From positions 1 to 49,749 of the forward strand of contig NZ_LZKQ01000308.1 of assembly GCF_001668675.1 (NCBI RefSeq): 49,749 bases of DNA, written 5' to 3'. This document shows, one piece after another, positions 8,101-17,429 of the stretch (positions are counted from its first letter, which is position 1; each line of letters begins with the position of its first letter). The stretch comes from Mycobacterium asiaticum (GTDB taxonomy: Bacteria; Actinomycetota; Actinomycetes; Mycobacteriales; Mycobacteriaceae). The notes below the pieces were generated by a model. That model ran no database searches. It saw only the letters and a program-made list of their open reading frames with translations, and was not told the DNA's origin. Made by a program: the position numbers and the translations under genes.

Positions 8101-11100
8101 GCAACGGCATGTTCTGGCGCGGCACGTACGAGGGCCTGATGAGTGCCTACGCGGACCTCACGATTTCTCGCGCGCCCATCACCGTGCACGCCATCGGTGG
8201 CGTCGGACCCGTGCACGTCGCGCCGGTGCCCATCCCCGCGCTGCACTTCAACATCAGCAACGCGGCCGTCGGTCTGGGACCGATCGACTTCGCGCCGATC
8301 ACCGTTCCCGCGATCCCGCTGCAAGCTCTGGGTTCGGTGGACCTGGCGCAGGCCTTCATCTCGCCGATCGTCGCGCTCAATTCGCGCTTCGACAGCATCT
8401 CAGCCAGCATCGGATCCTTCAGCTTCAACAATCCGCTGGTCAAGATCGACAAGTTGGGCAACCCGAACGGCTTCTTCATCTCCGACCTCTCCCTGAGCGG
8501 AGTCACGATCAGCGGTCCGACCATCGGCAGCGACATCCCACTGGCGGTGAGCCTGAGCACCAACATCGTGCGCGTGCTGCCCAATGGCTTCTCGATCCCC
8601 GCCCAAACCATTGCGAACATCGCCATCACCGGTGGCAACGACGCGTTCACCTTCTTCCCCAACGGGCTCACCGTCCCGAAGGCATCCGGCGGCATCACCA
8701 ACTTCTCCGGTGGTCTCGACGCATTTACCTTGCTGCCCAACGGGTTGACGATCACCACCGTGCCGATGACCCTCGACGCCAAGGGCATGGTTGGTGACAT
8801 CCACTTGCCGTTCATCGACATCAAGCCGCTCCCGGGCTTCGGGAACTCGACCACCACCCCGTCGTCGGGCTTCTTCAACTCCGGCGGTGGCGGTGGCTCC
8901 GGTTTCGGCAACTTCGGTGCCGGAATGTCGGGCATGCTGAACCAGGCGCACGACACACTGGTCGGGGCGGGTTCTGGATTCGCCAACTTCGGCACGTCGG
9001 GATCGGGGCTGTTGAACGCCGGTTCGGGCGTGTCCGGTTTGTTCAATACCAGCGCACTGCCGCTCGGAACCTCCGCTTTCCTCTCCGGGTTCGGCGGCGT
9101 CGGCCACCAGTTGTCCGGATTGTTCACCGCCGGAACGGTTCTCAACCAGGGCAGCAGCATCCTCAACCTGGGCTGGGCCGACCTCGGCAGCGGCAACTTC
9201 GGCTTCGGCAACGTGGGGGACCTCAACCTGGGTGCTGCCAACATCGGCGGGCAGAACTTCGGCGGGGGCAACATCGGCAGCGGCAACTTCGGTTTCGGCA
9301 ACGTCGGCAACGGAAACTTCGGGTTCGGCAACAGCGGTCTGGCAGCAGGACTGTCGGGCTACAGCAACGTCGGGTTCGGCAATGCCGGCACCGGCAACTA
9401 CGGCTTCGCCAACTTCGGCGTGGGCAACGTCGGGTTCGCCAACAGCGGCAACAACAACATCGGCATCGGGCTGGCGGGCGACAACCTCACCGGCATCGGC
9501 GGGCTGAACTCCGGCAGCGGCAACATCGGGCTGTTCAACTCGGGCACCAACAACGTTGGCTTCTTCAACACCGGCACCGGCAATTTCGGGTTGTTCAACT
9601 CCGGGAGCTACAACACCGGCATCGGAAATGCCGGGACCGCCAGCACCGGCCTGTTCAACGTCGGCAACTACAACACCGGGCTGGGCAATTCCGGCCACTA
9701 CAACACCGGCAGCTTCAACACCGGCACCGGCAACAGCGGTGACTTCAACCCCGGCAACTACAACACCGGGTGGTTCAACACCGGGCACGCCAATACGGGC
9801 GTGTTGAACTCGGGTGACGTCAACACCGGTGCCTTCATCACGGGCAACTACAACAACGGCATGTTCTGGCGGGGCAACTACGAAGGACTGGCCAGCCTCT
9901 ACTACGGGATCACCATTCCCGAGTTCCCGATCCACGTCACCACCACCGGCGGCCTCGGACCCATCGTCATCCCGGACATCCACGTTCTGCCGCCACTGCA
10001 CTTCGGTATCGACGGCAGCGGCAGCTACGCCTTCACCGTGCCCGACATCCCGATCCCGGCCATTCACATCAGCTTCGACGGAACCGGCAACATCAACTTC
10101 CAGGCACCGGCGACCACACTACTGTCCCCGATCAGCGTCAAAGGACAGTTTTTCGGGGGTCCGGTCACCGCCTCGAACATCACGCTGAACCCGTTCAAGG
10201 TGAACTGGGCCGTCCCGCAGTTTTTGCAAGATTGGTTCGGCCTTCCGTCATCTATCGGCATCGAGCTCGAGGCTCCCGTCGTCCTCAATTTCATTACCCT
10301 GGGCCAGCTGAACCTGCCGCTGGAATTCGCCAATCCGGCCATCGAAATGGATGCGATTTCGATCAGCCAGGCGCTCCCGATCGAGATCCCGCCGATCGAC
10401 ATCCCCGCATCTGTGATCAAGGGCATGTCGATGGCGCAGACCCTGCCGATCAATTTCTCCGCGGACATCCCCGCCGTGACCATTCCCGGGATGACGATCG
10501 CCGGGATTCCGCTGAACTACGACATCGCCACCACCGCAGGGCCTTACACACTGTCGATCATCGACCTAAAGCCGACTCCGGGCTTCGGGAACTCGACTAC
10601 CCTGCCGTCGTCGGGGTTCTTCAACTCCGGTGCCGGGGGAGGCTCTGGCTTCTTCAACACCGGCGCGATGGTTTCGGGTTTGATGAACAACGCGTCGAGT
10701 GCGACCCTGGGCGTGCTCTCCGGTGTAGGCAACGTGGGTTCGCTGGTATCGGGTATGTCCAACGCCGGCACCGGCATTTCCGGCCTGCTGAACGTGAGCT
10801 CGCTGGACTTCGACACGACGGCGAACATCTCGGGACTAAGCAACCTCGGCAACCACGTCTCGGGCATCTCCTACCAGGGCCTGGTCGCGATACTCACCGC
10901 CCCCTCGAGCCCGTCCCCGATCTCGCAACTGATCGACGGTTTCTTCCACGAACTAGAGGCGCTGGATCCGGTAAACCTGCTGAGCCTGGGCAACGCGGGT
11001 GGCATCAACATCGGCTTCGGCAACTTCGGCGAGTTCAACCTCGGTGCCGGCAACGCCGGCGGCATGAACTTCGGTGGCGGCAATCTGGGTGGCGGCAACC

Positions 11101-14100
11101 TGGGCTTCGGCAACCTGGGCAACGGGAACTTCGGATTCGGCAACATCGGTGACGGAAACTTCGGGTTCGGCAACAGCGGTCTGGCGGCAGGACTGTTGGG
11201 CTACAACAACTTCGGGTTCGGCAATGCCGGCAGCGGCAACTTCGGATTCGCCAACTTCGGCGTCGGCAACATCGGCTTCGCCAACAGCGGCAACAACAAC
11301 GTCGGCATCGGGCTGCAGGGAGACAACCTCACCGGCATCGGCGGTCTGAACTCCGGCAGCGGCAACATCGGGCTGTTCAACTCCGGCACCGGAAACATCG
11401 GCTTCTTCAACACCGGCACCGGCAACTGGGGGCTGTTCAACTCCGGCGAGTACAACACCGGCGTCGGGAACTCGGGGACAGCCTCCACCGGTCTGTTCAA
11501 CGCCGGCAACTTCAACACCGGCCTGGCCAACGCCGGGCACTACAACAGCGGCACCGGGAACGCGGGCAACACCAACACCGGCGATTTCAACACCGGCAAC
11601 ACCAACACCGGCTGGTTCAACGTCGGCAACACCAACACCGGCATGTTCAACACGGGCAATGTCAACACCGGCGCCTTCAACTCCGGCAACTTCAACAACG
11701 GCGTGTTGTGGACCGGCGAATACCACGGCGTGTTCAGCTTCAAATACAGCATCGAAATCCAGCCGAGCACCATCCTGGACTTCAACGAGACCTTCAACTT
11801 CGGTCCCGTCACCATCCCGCAAATCGACATCCCGAGCATGTCGTTGTTCGACATTCACCAGGTCGTCAACGTCGGCCCGTTCACCATCCCGCAGATCGAT
11901 GTTCCGGCGCTGGGCCCGGACATCCACCAGACCATCGAGATCCCGCCGATCGTCTTCTTCAAGAGCATCACCCTCGGTGGCGAATACATCTTCCCGATGA
12001 TCAACCAGGCGGCGCCGGCCCCGCCGCCCTTCACCTTGCCCGTCATCACCGTCAAAGCCCTCGGTGACGTGTGGACGATCGGACAACCGAATGGCCTGAT
12101 GGAACACGACTGGGCCCGAAAGCCGGTCACCGGTATCACCTTGTTCGGCGGGCCGAGCAGCGGATCGACCGGCTACACCAAGATCACCATGCCGACCATC
12201 ACCATCCCGACCATCGCGAGCGACCCCATCCCGTTGAAGATCGATCTGGCAGGCGGGATTCCGGCGTTCACCTTGTTCCCTGGCGGCCTGAACATCCCGC
12301 AGAACGCGATCCCGATCAACATCGACGCGGCCGGTGTGCTGGATGCCATCACGATCTTCCCAGGTGGTCTGACCATCGACCCGCTGCCACTGAAGGCTGC
12401 GCTGAACATCACCATGCCGCACAGCAGCGTCACCCTCATCGACATCCCGGCGATGCCGGGCTTCGGAAACTCCACTGCCACACCGTCGTCGGGTTTCTTC
12501 AACTCCGGTGCCGGCGGGGTGTCGGGTTTCGGCAACTTCGGTTCTGGCGTATCAGGCTTCCTGAACCAGGCGCACACCGCGCTAACCGGAACCCTGTCCG
12601 GCACCCTCAATGTCGGCACGCTGAGTTCGGGCCTGCTCGATGTGGGTTCGGGGGTCTCCGGATTCTTCAACACCGCCAACCCGTTGGACTTCGGCACGCC
12701 CGCGCTCCTTTCCGGCATCGGCAACTTCGGCAACCACCTTTCCGGTCTGTCCGCCGCCGGAACCGCGCTGAACCAGACGCTGATGGCCAACGTCGGCCTG
12801 GCCGACGTGGGCAACCTCAACGCCGGTTTCGGCAACATCGGTGGATTCAACCTGGGCGCCGCGAATATCGGTTTGCAGAACCTCGGGTTCGCCAACGTCG
12901 GCAGTGGCAACTTCGGGCTGGGCAACTTCGGTGACGGCAACTTCGGGTTGGGCAACTTCGGCAACGGCAATTTCGGGTTCGCCAACACCGGCCTGGCCGC
13001 AGGGCTATTGGGCAACAACAACTTTGGGTTCGCCAACTCCGGCAGCGACAACATCGGGTTCGCGAACAGCGGCAACAACAACATCGGCATCGGGCTTTCG
13101 GGCGACAACCTGACCGGCATCGGCGGGTTCAACTCCGGTGCCGGCAATATCGGGCTGTTCAACTCCGGAACCGGCAACATCGGGTTCTTCAACAGCGGCA
13201 CCGGCAACGTCGGGTTGTTCAACTCGGGTAGCTACAACACCGGCATCGGCAACACCGGAATGGCTTCGACCGGATTCTTTAATACCGGCAACTTCAACAG
13301 CGGTGTGGCCAACGCTGGGCATTACAACACCGGCAGCTTCAACGCGGGCAACACCAATACCGGCGACTTCAACCCGGGCAACATCAACACCGGTTGGTTC
13401 AACACCGGCAACTCCAACACCGGCGTGCTGAACTCCGGCAACCTCGGCACCGGTGCCTTCATGACGGGCAACGCCAGCAACGGCTTCTTCTGGCGAGGCG
13501 AGTACCAGGGCTTGTTCAGCTACGCCACCACCTTGCCGATGCCGCCGGTCACCCTCCTGGACATCCACGCCAACGCCTCCTTCGGGCCGGTCGTCATCCC
13601 GCCCATCCCGGTGCCGGTGACACACCTGCACCTCACCGGCAACGTCGCGATGGGCGCTTTCACCATCCCGCAGATCGACATCCCCGCTCTGCACCCCGAC
13701 TTCAACGGGACCATCTCCTTCGGCCCGATCAGGCTGCCGTCGGTTGCCATCCCGGCAATCAACTATCTCGAGATTGTCCAGCACGTCGACCAGACGACCG
13801 GGTCGACATCGGCGATCAGCCCGTTCATCATCTGGACGTGGCCGAGCCAAGGCCACCCGCTCGACACAGGTCCCACCTACTACACGATCGGCGCGACCTG
13901 GCCGGGGCCCCACTTCGCGACGGGCAACCTGGTCACCTTCGCAGGCATTGCCGGAGAGTCCAATACCTTCTTCAGGCTGATTACCTCGGGATTCCATACC
14001 CCCGAAATCAACATCGGCCAAATGCTGGCCAGCGTTCAGGCCCCCGGCGTCATCGACCCGATCACTATCTTCCCCGGCGGATTGAACTTCTCGGCGGCAA

Positions 14101-16292
14101 ACCTGTTGAACCTCAACCTCGATGCCGGCACCCGCGCGGTCAGCATCCCGGCGATCACGTTCCCGCAGATTCTGGGCAACGCCGACGGCTCGGTGTACCT
14201 CATCGGCAGCAACACCACGCTACTGCACATCCCGCCCACTCCGGGCTTCGGAAACACCACGGCCACACCATCTTCCGGCTTCTTCAACAGCGGCGCGGGC
14301 GGCGGCTCCGGTTGGGGCAACTTCGGTGCGGGCATGTCCGGCATCTTGAATCAGGCTCACGACGCATTGATGGGCAACGGTTCTGGATTCATGAACGTGG
14401 GCTCACTGCACTCCGGTTTGCTGAATGTGGGCACGGGGCTGTCGGGCCTGTACAACACCAGCACGCTGCCCTTCGGGCAGCAGGCGCTGCTTTCCGGCTT
14501 CGGCGACGTCGGCCATCATCTGTCGGGCATGATGACGGCCGGATCGGACATGAACCGGTCGTTGATCGCCAACCTCGGGTTGGCCGACGTCGGCAACTTC
14601 AACGTGGGCTTCGGCAACGTCGGTGACCTGAACGTGGGCGGGGCCAACATCGGCGGCCAGAACTTCGGACTGGGCAACGTCGGCAATGGCAACTTCGGGC
14701 TGGCCAATGTCGGCAACGGCAACTTCGGCTTCGGCAACTCCGGTCTGGCCGCCGGCCTGTTGGGTAACAACAACTTCGGCTTCGCCAATGCCGGCAGCGG
14801 CAACTTCGGTTTCGGAAACTTCGGCCTCGGCAACATCGGCTTCGCCAACACCGGCAACAACAACATCGGCATCGGGCTGCAGGGCGACAACCTCACCGGC
14901 ATCGGCGGGCTGAACTCCGGTAGCGGCAACCTCGGACTGTTCAACTCGGGCTCCGGCAACATCGGGTTCTTCAACACCGGCAACGGCAACGTCGGGTTCT
15001 TCAACACCGGCAACTACAACACCGGCATCGGCAACGCCGGAATTGGCAGCACCGGGATCTTCAACGCAGGCAACTTCAACACCGGCCTGGGCAACGCCGG
15101 ACACCACAACACCGGCAGCTTCAACGCGGGCAACACCAACAGCGGCGACTTCAACCCAGGCAACATCAACACCGGCTGGTTCAACACCGGAAACTCCAAC
15201 ACCGGCCTGCTCAACACCGGCAGCGTCAACACCGGCGCTCTGGTCTCGGGCAACTACGTCGACGGGCTGTTCTGGCGCGGCAACTTCCAAGGCCTGCCCG
15301 GATTCTCGCTCGAATACACCTTCCCGGTGATCCCGGTGGTCGGCGCCGACATCGTCGGCGGCCTGGGACCCATCACCGTGATCCCGCCCATCCACATCCC
15401 GACCATTCCGTGGTACCTCAGCGCGGTCGGCGGGATCGGCCCGGTCAACATTCCGTCCATCCCGATTCCGTCGATACACGCTTCGATCAACCCGGCCATC
15501 AACATCAGCCCCATCAGCGTCGCGCCCATCACCATCACCGGACCGGACATCACCATCAACTACAGCACCGCGCCCAGTTTCTCGATCTCCGGCGGAAGTT
15601 CAAGTTTCGTGGTCGCCGCCAGTTACGGTTTTGTCATTCCGGGACCGATCACGATCGAGGGCTCGCCGGCCGGTGTGAGAGTCGACACCCCTGGCTTCCA
15701 CCTCGAGCCGATCCACACCCTGGGTGGCTCGCTGACCATCCCGGGATTCACGATGCCCACCGGTCCGATCAAGATCGGGCTGCCGCTGTCACTGACCATC
15801 CCCGGTTTCAACACCCCGGCCGGCGGGATTCCGTCGCTGCCGCTGGGCTTCGGCCTCGAGAGCGGCACACCGTCGTTCGACCTCCCGACGGCCGTCATCG
15901 ACCGGATCCTGTTCGATTTGCACGCGACCAGCACGCTGGGCCCCATCGACATTCCGCTCGCCGGATTCGGCGGCACCCCGGGCCTGTTCAACACCAGCCT
16001 GCTGCCGTCGTCGGGCTTCTTCAACAGCGGCGGTGGCGCCGTCTCCGGGTTCATGAACTTCGGCAGCTCCGTGTCCGGCTTCCTGAACTCGGTGTCGACC
16101 GCGGCGGCCGGTTCGCTGTCCGGCGTCGCCAACTTCGGCACCCAGCTGTCAGGGATGCTGAACCGCGGCACCGACATTGCCGGGCTCTACAATTTCAGCT
16201 CCTTGGACCTGTTTGCATCAGCGGTGATCTCGGGCTTCCACAACTTCGGCGAGAAGCTGTCGGGGTTCTTCTTCACCAACGCGGGCCCGTAA
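5148..16292 (+). CDS. Giant PPE-family protein, MPTR subfamily (PPE54/55/56-like)
   Basis: About 3714 aa. The ATG at 5148 is preceded by GAAGGGA at 5134-5140; an in-frame TTG at 5142 is the alternative. Residues 1-180 are a PPE domain with the Pro-Pro-Glu at 7-9 (VLPPEINSALMY) and a WQG turn. The rest has six MPTR blocks of NxGxGN-type pentapeptides, at about residues 193-422, 755-994, 1338-1581, 1945-2194, 2548-2788 and 3138-3384. Each is followed by an FWRG- or LWxG-type cap, a beta-rich linker full of IPxIxIP patterns, and a PSSGFFNSG boundary. No GxxSVPxxW motif is seen. PPE proteins are exported by ESX systems to the cell surface; the role of MPTR members is not settled. Flanking genes show this is the PPE54-56 locus, reduced here to one gene. 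No frameshift or internal stop was found. Confidence 0.95.
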   Translation: MEFPVLPPEINSALMYAGAGTGPLLKAAQAWQRLGAELWSAAASFGSVTSGLTEGAWQGPAAAAMAEVAGPYVGWLSAAAAQAETTAAQANAVASAFETAVAAVAHPLAVAANRSELVRLALSNIFGLNAPAIAATEAAYEQMWAQDVAAIFEYHAGASVIAAALTPFVHNPTGLAGTAAAIGAAAGERALQFNAGMANVGNYHLGLGNVGQWNVGAGNLGAQNLGFGNSGIGNIGFGNVGNGNIGFGNAALGAFLGGNIGFANTGANNIGFANTGNNNIGIGLTGDNQTGIGGLNTGTGNIGLFNSGTNNVGFFNSGTGNFGLFNAGDYNSGFGNSGLASTGLFNAGNFNTGLANVGNYNTGTLNVGSFNSGDLNPGHTNTGWLNTGNINTGFANSGNVNTGAFIAGNQSNGVLWVGDNEGLIGFASGTRVSVIPLDLGIFGGIGPISLRPIQIIPTIPLNIHHTFFIPPLAIPDIVIPPIGGGTAIPINIGPLTMTPLELIATQAFQASFPAGPFDLFGIVTIPQTIDTAGSVTGPIHIDTRLPILNVKVNWNTPSFTIFPNGISVPNAPLSLLANLGLGTPGFTIPGFSIPGQPIPLTIDIDGQIDGFSTPAITIDRIPINLGAHIEIGPTQIRGPFNLPATPGYGNTTVAPSSGFFNSGAGGTSGFGNMGAGVSGWMNQAPNLLTGSGSGAFNAGTLHSGMLNLGSGVSGLYNTSSLPFGTSASLSGIASIGEKLSGVTAAGTALSREVIANLGWADVGNFNVGFGNVGDFNLGAANIGGSNFGFGNVGDGNFGLGNFGGGNVGFGNAGLTLGQSGNGNFGFGNAGSGNYGFANLGLNNIGFANTGNNNIGIGLTGDNLTGIGGLNSGSGNIGLFNSGTGNVGFFNTGTGNFGLFNSGSFNTGLGNSGSASTGLFNAGVLNTGVANPGSFNTGSFNAGNTNSGDFNPGSFNSGWFNTGQSNTGLLNSGSLNTGALISGHGSNGMFWRGTYEGLMSAYADLTISRAPITVHAIGGVGPVHVAPVPIPALHFNISNAAVGLGPIDFAPITVPAIPLQALGSVDLAQAFISPIVALNSRFDSISASIGSFSFNNPLVKIDKLGNPNGFFISDLSLSGVTISGPTIGSDIPLAVSLSTNIVRVLPNGFSIPAQTIANIAITGGNDAFTFFPNGLTVPKASGGITNFSGGLDAFTLLPNGLTITTVPMTLDAKGMVGDIHLPFIDIKPLPGFGNSTTTPSSGFFNSGGGGGSGFGNFGAGMSGMLNQAHDTLVGAGSGFANFGTSGSGLLNAGSGVSGLFNTSALPLGTSAFLSGFGGVGHQLSGLFTAGTVLNQGSSILNLGWADLGSGNFGFGNVGDLNLGAANIGGQNFGGGNIGSGNFGFGNVGNGNFGFGNSGLAAGLSGYSNVGFGNAGTGNYGFANFGVGNVGFANSGNNNIGIGLAGDNLTGIGGLNSGSGNIGLFNSGTNNVGFFNTGTGNFGLFNSGSYNTGIGNAGTASTGLFNVGNYNTGLGNSGHYNTGSFNTGTGNSGDFNPGNYNTGWFNTGHANTGVLNSGDVNTGAFITGNYNNGMFWRGNYEGLASLYYGITIPEFPIHVTTTGGLGPIVIPDIHVLPPLHFGIDGSGSYAFTVPDIPIPAIHISFDGTGNINFQAPATTLLSPISVKGQFFGGPVTASNITLNPFKVNWAVPQFLQDWFGLPSSIGIELEAPVVLNFITLGQLNLPLEFANPAIEMDAISISQALPIEIPPIDIPASVIKGMSMAQTLPINFSADIPAVTIPGMTIAGIPLNYDIATTAGPYTLSIIDLKPTPGFGNSTTLPSSGFFNSGAGGGSGFFNTGAMVSGLMNNASSATLGVLSGVGNVGSLVSGMSNAGTGISGLLNVSSLDFDTTANISGLSNLGNHVSGISYQGLVAILTAPSSPSPISQLIDGFFHELEALDPVNLLSLGNAGGINIGFGNFGEFNLGAGNAGGMNFGGGNLGGGNLGFGNLGNGNFGFGNIGDGNFGFGNSGLAAGLLGYNNFGFGNAGSGNFGFANFGVGNIGFANSGNNNVGIGLQGDNLTGIGGLNSGSGNIGLFNSGTGNIGFFNTGTGNWGLFNSGEYNTGVGNSGTASTGLFNAGNFNTGLANAGHYNSGTGNAGNTNTGDFNTGNTNTGWFNVGNTNTGMFNTGNVNTGAFNSGNFNNGVLWTGEYHGVFSFKYSIEIQPSTILDFNETFNFGPVTIPQIDIPSMSLFDIHQVVNVGPFTIPQIDVPALGPDIHQTIEIPPIVFFKSITLGGEYIFPMINQAAPAPPPFTLPVITVKALGDVWTIGQPNGLMEHDWARKPVTGITLFGGPSSGSTGYTKITMPTITIPTIASDPIPLKIDLAGGIPAFTLFPGGLNIPQNAIPINIDAAGVLDAITIFPGGLTIDPLPLKAALNITMPHSSVTLIDIPAMPGFGNSTATPSSGFFNSGAGGVSGFGNFGSGVSGFLNQAHTALTGTLSGTLNVGTLSSGLLDVGSGVSGFFNTANPLDFGTPALLSGIGNFGNHLSGLSAAGTALNQTLMANVGLADVGNLNAGFGNIGGFNLGAANIGLQNLGFANVGSGNFGLGNFGDGNFGLGNFGNGNFGFANTGLAAGLLGNNNFGFANSGSDNIGFANSGNNNIGIGLSGDNLTGIGGFNSGAGNIGLFNSGTGNIGFFNSGTGNVGLFNSGSYNTGIGNTGMASTGFFNTGNFNSGVANAGHYNTGSFNAGNTNTGDFNPGNINTGWFNTGNSNTGVLNSGNLGTGAFMTGNASNGFFWRGEYQGLFSYATTLPMPPVTLLDIHANASFGPVVIPPIPVPVTHLHLTGNVAMGAFTIPQIDIPALHPDFNGTISFGPIRLPSVAIPAINYLEIVQHVDQTTGSTSAISPFIIWTWPSQGHPLDTGPTYYTIGATWPGPHFATGNLVTFAGIAGESNTFFRLITSGFHTPEINIGQMLASVQAPGVIDPITIFPGGLNFSAANLLNLNLDAGTRAVSIPAITFPQILGNADGSVYLIGSNTTLLHIPPTPGFGNTTATPSSGFFNSGAGGGSGWGNFGAGMSGILNQAHDALMGNGSGFMNVGSLHSGLLNVGTGLSGLYNTSTLPFGQQALLSGFGDVGHHLSGMMTAGSDMNRSLIANLGLADVGNFNVGFGNVGDLNVGGANIGGQNFGLGNVGNGNFGLANVGNGNFGFGNSGLAAGLLGNNNFGFANAGSGNFGFGNFGLGNIGFANTGNNNIGIGLQGDNLTGIGGLNSGSGNLGLFNSGSGNIGFFNTGNGNVGFFNTGNYNTGIGNAGIGSTGIFNAGNFNTGLGNAGHHNTGSFNAGNTNSGDFNPGNINTGWFNTGNSNTGLLNTGSVNTGALVSGNYVDGLFWRGNFQGLPGFSLEYTFPVIPVVGADIVGGLGPITVIPPIHIPTIPWYLSAVGGIGPVNIPSIPIPSIHASINPAINISPISVAPITITGPDITINYSTAPSFSISGGSSSFVVAASYGFVIPGPITIEGSPAGVRVDTPGFHLEPIHTLGGSLTIPGFTMPTGPIKIGLPLSLTIPGFNTPAGGIPSLPLGFGLESGTPSFDLPTAVIDRILFDLHATSTLGPIDIPLAGFGGTPGLFNTSLLPSSGFFNSGGGAVSGFMNFGSSVSGFLNSVSTAAAGSLSGVANFGTQLSGMLNRGTDIAGLYNFSSLDLFASAVISGFHNFGEKLSGFFFTNAGP
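5724..16292 (+). repeat. Six MPTR arrays arranged in ~1.8-kb super-repeats
   Basis: Pentapeptide-coding blocks lie at about 5724-6412, 7410-8130, 9160-9890, 10980-11730, 12790-13510 and 14560-15300. The boundary motif coding PSSGFFNSG recurs near 7110, 8859, 10604, 12483, 14269 and 16004, giving spacings of about 1749, 1745, 1879, 1786 and 1735 bp. Within each block the order of sub-motifs is the same (GLNSGSGNIGLFNSG, then the NFNTG series, then NTGWFNTG), which points to duplication of whole modules. Confidence 0.9.
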
Positions 16293-16293
16293 A

Positions 16294-16324
16294 CGTGGGC
16301 GTGCCCAATGATTCAGACGCCACG
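16294..16324. terminator. Possible weak hairpin between convergent PPE and PE genes
   Basis: CGTGGGCGT (16294-16302) can pair with ACGCCACG (16317-16324) with one bulged G. No T run follows. It lies in the 43-bp gap between two convergent stop codons, where a terminator would be expected. Confidence 0.25.
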
Positions 16325-16335
16325 CACAAGGTGTT

Positions 16336-16920
16336 TCAGCCGATCCCGGCGCCCCCGGACGGGTCCACCCCAGTGAGCATCGCCTGAATAAGCTGGAGCG
16401 TGACGAGCGGACTCTGCAGATATGGATAAGAGATCGGCTGCCTGAACAGCACCTCGGCGAACAGCGTCGCGAAATTCTGCATCGCCAAGAACGGAAAAAG
16501 GGGCAGCAGCGGCCAGAAAAGCGGGAACGTCACGAAGGCCAGGGTCTGGATGGGAAGCCAGGCAACCATGTTGAACAGGGCAGTTCCCGCAGTGCTGTAA
16601 TAGCTCACCTCGGATTCCCATACCCGCAGCAACCCGGCCATGACGTTGTCGAGGTTGGTATACAACCCCGTGCCTGCGATCAGGTTCTGAACGAAGTCAC
16701 CCTGGAACGCCGCAGCCGCCTGGGCGGCCGCCCGGTATTCCTGCGCATGTTCGGAGAACAGCCGCGCTATGCAGACCGAAACCTCGTCGACCGCCGCGGG
16801 CGCGATCGCCTGGATCGACGGGCTCAAAGCACGGTGGGCCTCGTCTATCGCGGAACCGATGGTGGCCAACTCCGCTGCCGCCGCGGACATCAACTCGGGC
16901 CTCACGATCACCTGCGACAT
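16336..16920 (-). CDS. PE-family protein with hydrophobic C-terminal domain
   Basis: 194 aa. Residues 1-95 are a PE domain: MSQVIVRPEL with Pro8-Glu9, then the two-helix core ending in LFSEHAQEYRAAAQAAAAF. The export signal YxxxD is visible as Y87-TNL-D91. The C-terminal half is not PGRS. It is strongly hydrophobic (MVAWLPIQTLAFVTFPLFWP, then LLPLFPFLAM) and suggests one or two membrane segments. PE proteins leave the cell through ESX systems, usually with a PPE partner; the convergent giant PPE is the only one nearby but is not in the same operon. The gene diverges from the CMD-fold pair across about 197 bp. Function is unknown. Confidence 0.88.
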   Translation of the reverse strand: MSQVIVRPELMSAAAAELATIGSAIDEAHRALSPSIQAIAPAAVDEVSVCIARLFSEHAQEYRAAAQAAAAFQGDFVQNLIAGTGLYTNLDNVMAGLLRVWESEVSYYSTAGTALFNMVAWLPIQTLAFVTFPLFWPLLPLFPFLAMQNFATLFAEVLFRQPISYPYLQSPLVTLQLIQAMLTGVDPSGGAGIG

Positions 16921-17117
16921 GTCCGCCCACCTCCTTACTCGGCCGATCGTGCGCGGCGTTGAGCTGAGTTTGGCTGCGACCGACGAGGTCGACCTGAGTA
17001 ACCAAGTACTTAATTTCGCCCGGCCGACCCACGACCGGGCAGCCGTCGCAATCGCGGCCCTTCATTCGTCGTCACTACGGGACGAAAATCTATGGAAGTG
17101 AAGGGGGCCGAGTAACC

Positions 17118-17429
17118 ATGACCGATATCACCCGACTGCACAGCGAGCTCGTCGCTCGCGTGCTCCACAGTGACGCAACGGCGCCGCCCGCGCTGCGCCG
17201 CGCCGCGTTCGGCAACGCCGGACTGACCGAGCCGATGCGCACCTTGGTCGACAAGGTGGCTAACCGCTCCTACCAGGTCACTGACGAAGATGTAGCCGAG
17301 GTCCGCGCCGCAGGCTTCAGTGAAGACGAGGTGTTCGAGATCGTGGTCTGCGCGGCCGTCGGCCAGGCCAACCGCCATTACCGCGGTGCTATGGCCGCAC
17401 TCGCCGAAGCCACTGGGGCAGACCAATGA
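17118..17429 (+). CDS. Small CMD/AhpD-like protein
   Basis: A 103-aa, mostly helical protein. The segment VTDEDVAEVRAAGFSEDEVF followed by EIVVCAAVGQANRHYRGAMA is typical of the carboxymuconolactone decarboxylase/AhpD-like fold. It lacks the Cys-x-x-Cys pair and has a single cysteine, so peroxidase activity on its own is doubtful. AAGGGGG precedes the ATG at 17118. The stop overlaps the start of the next gene by 4 bp (ATGA). The two CMD-fold proteins are therefore probably made together and may form a hetero-complex (inference). Confidence 0.72.
   Translation: MTDITRLHSELVARVLHSDATAPPALRRAAFGNAGLTEPMRTLVDKVANRSYQVTDEDVAEVRAAGFSEDEVFEIVVCAAVGQANRHYRGAMAALAEATGADQ

Noticed and set aside
5724..15300. 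Regular short repeats that could suggest a CRISPR array
   Set aside because: The repeats are coding pentapeptides with a 15-bp period and no unique spacers.
5725..16177. Many long open frames on both strands within the PPE gene, rich in Pro/Leu or Ala/Ser repeats
   Set aside because: They are other-frame readings of the MPTR repeats; high G+C and short-period repeats keep all frames open. The plus-strand PPE frame has the expected N-terminal domain, start and ribosome site.
16980..17010. AAGTACTT palindrome in the spacer between the PE gene and the CMD-fold pair
   Set aside because: Only 8 bp and no wider symmetry; not enough for an operator call.
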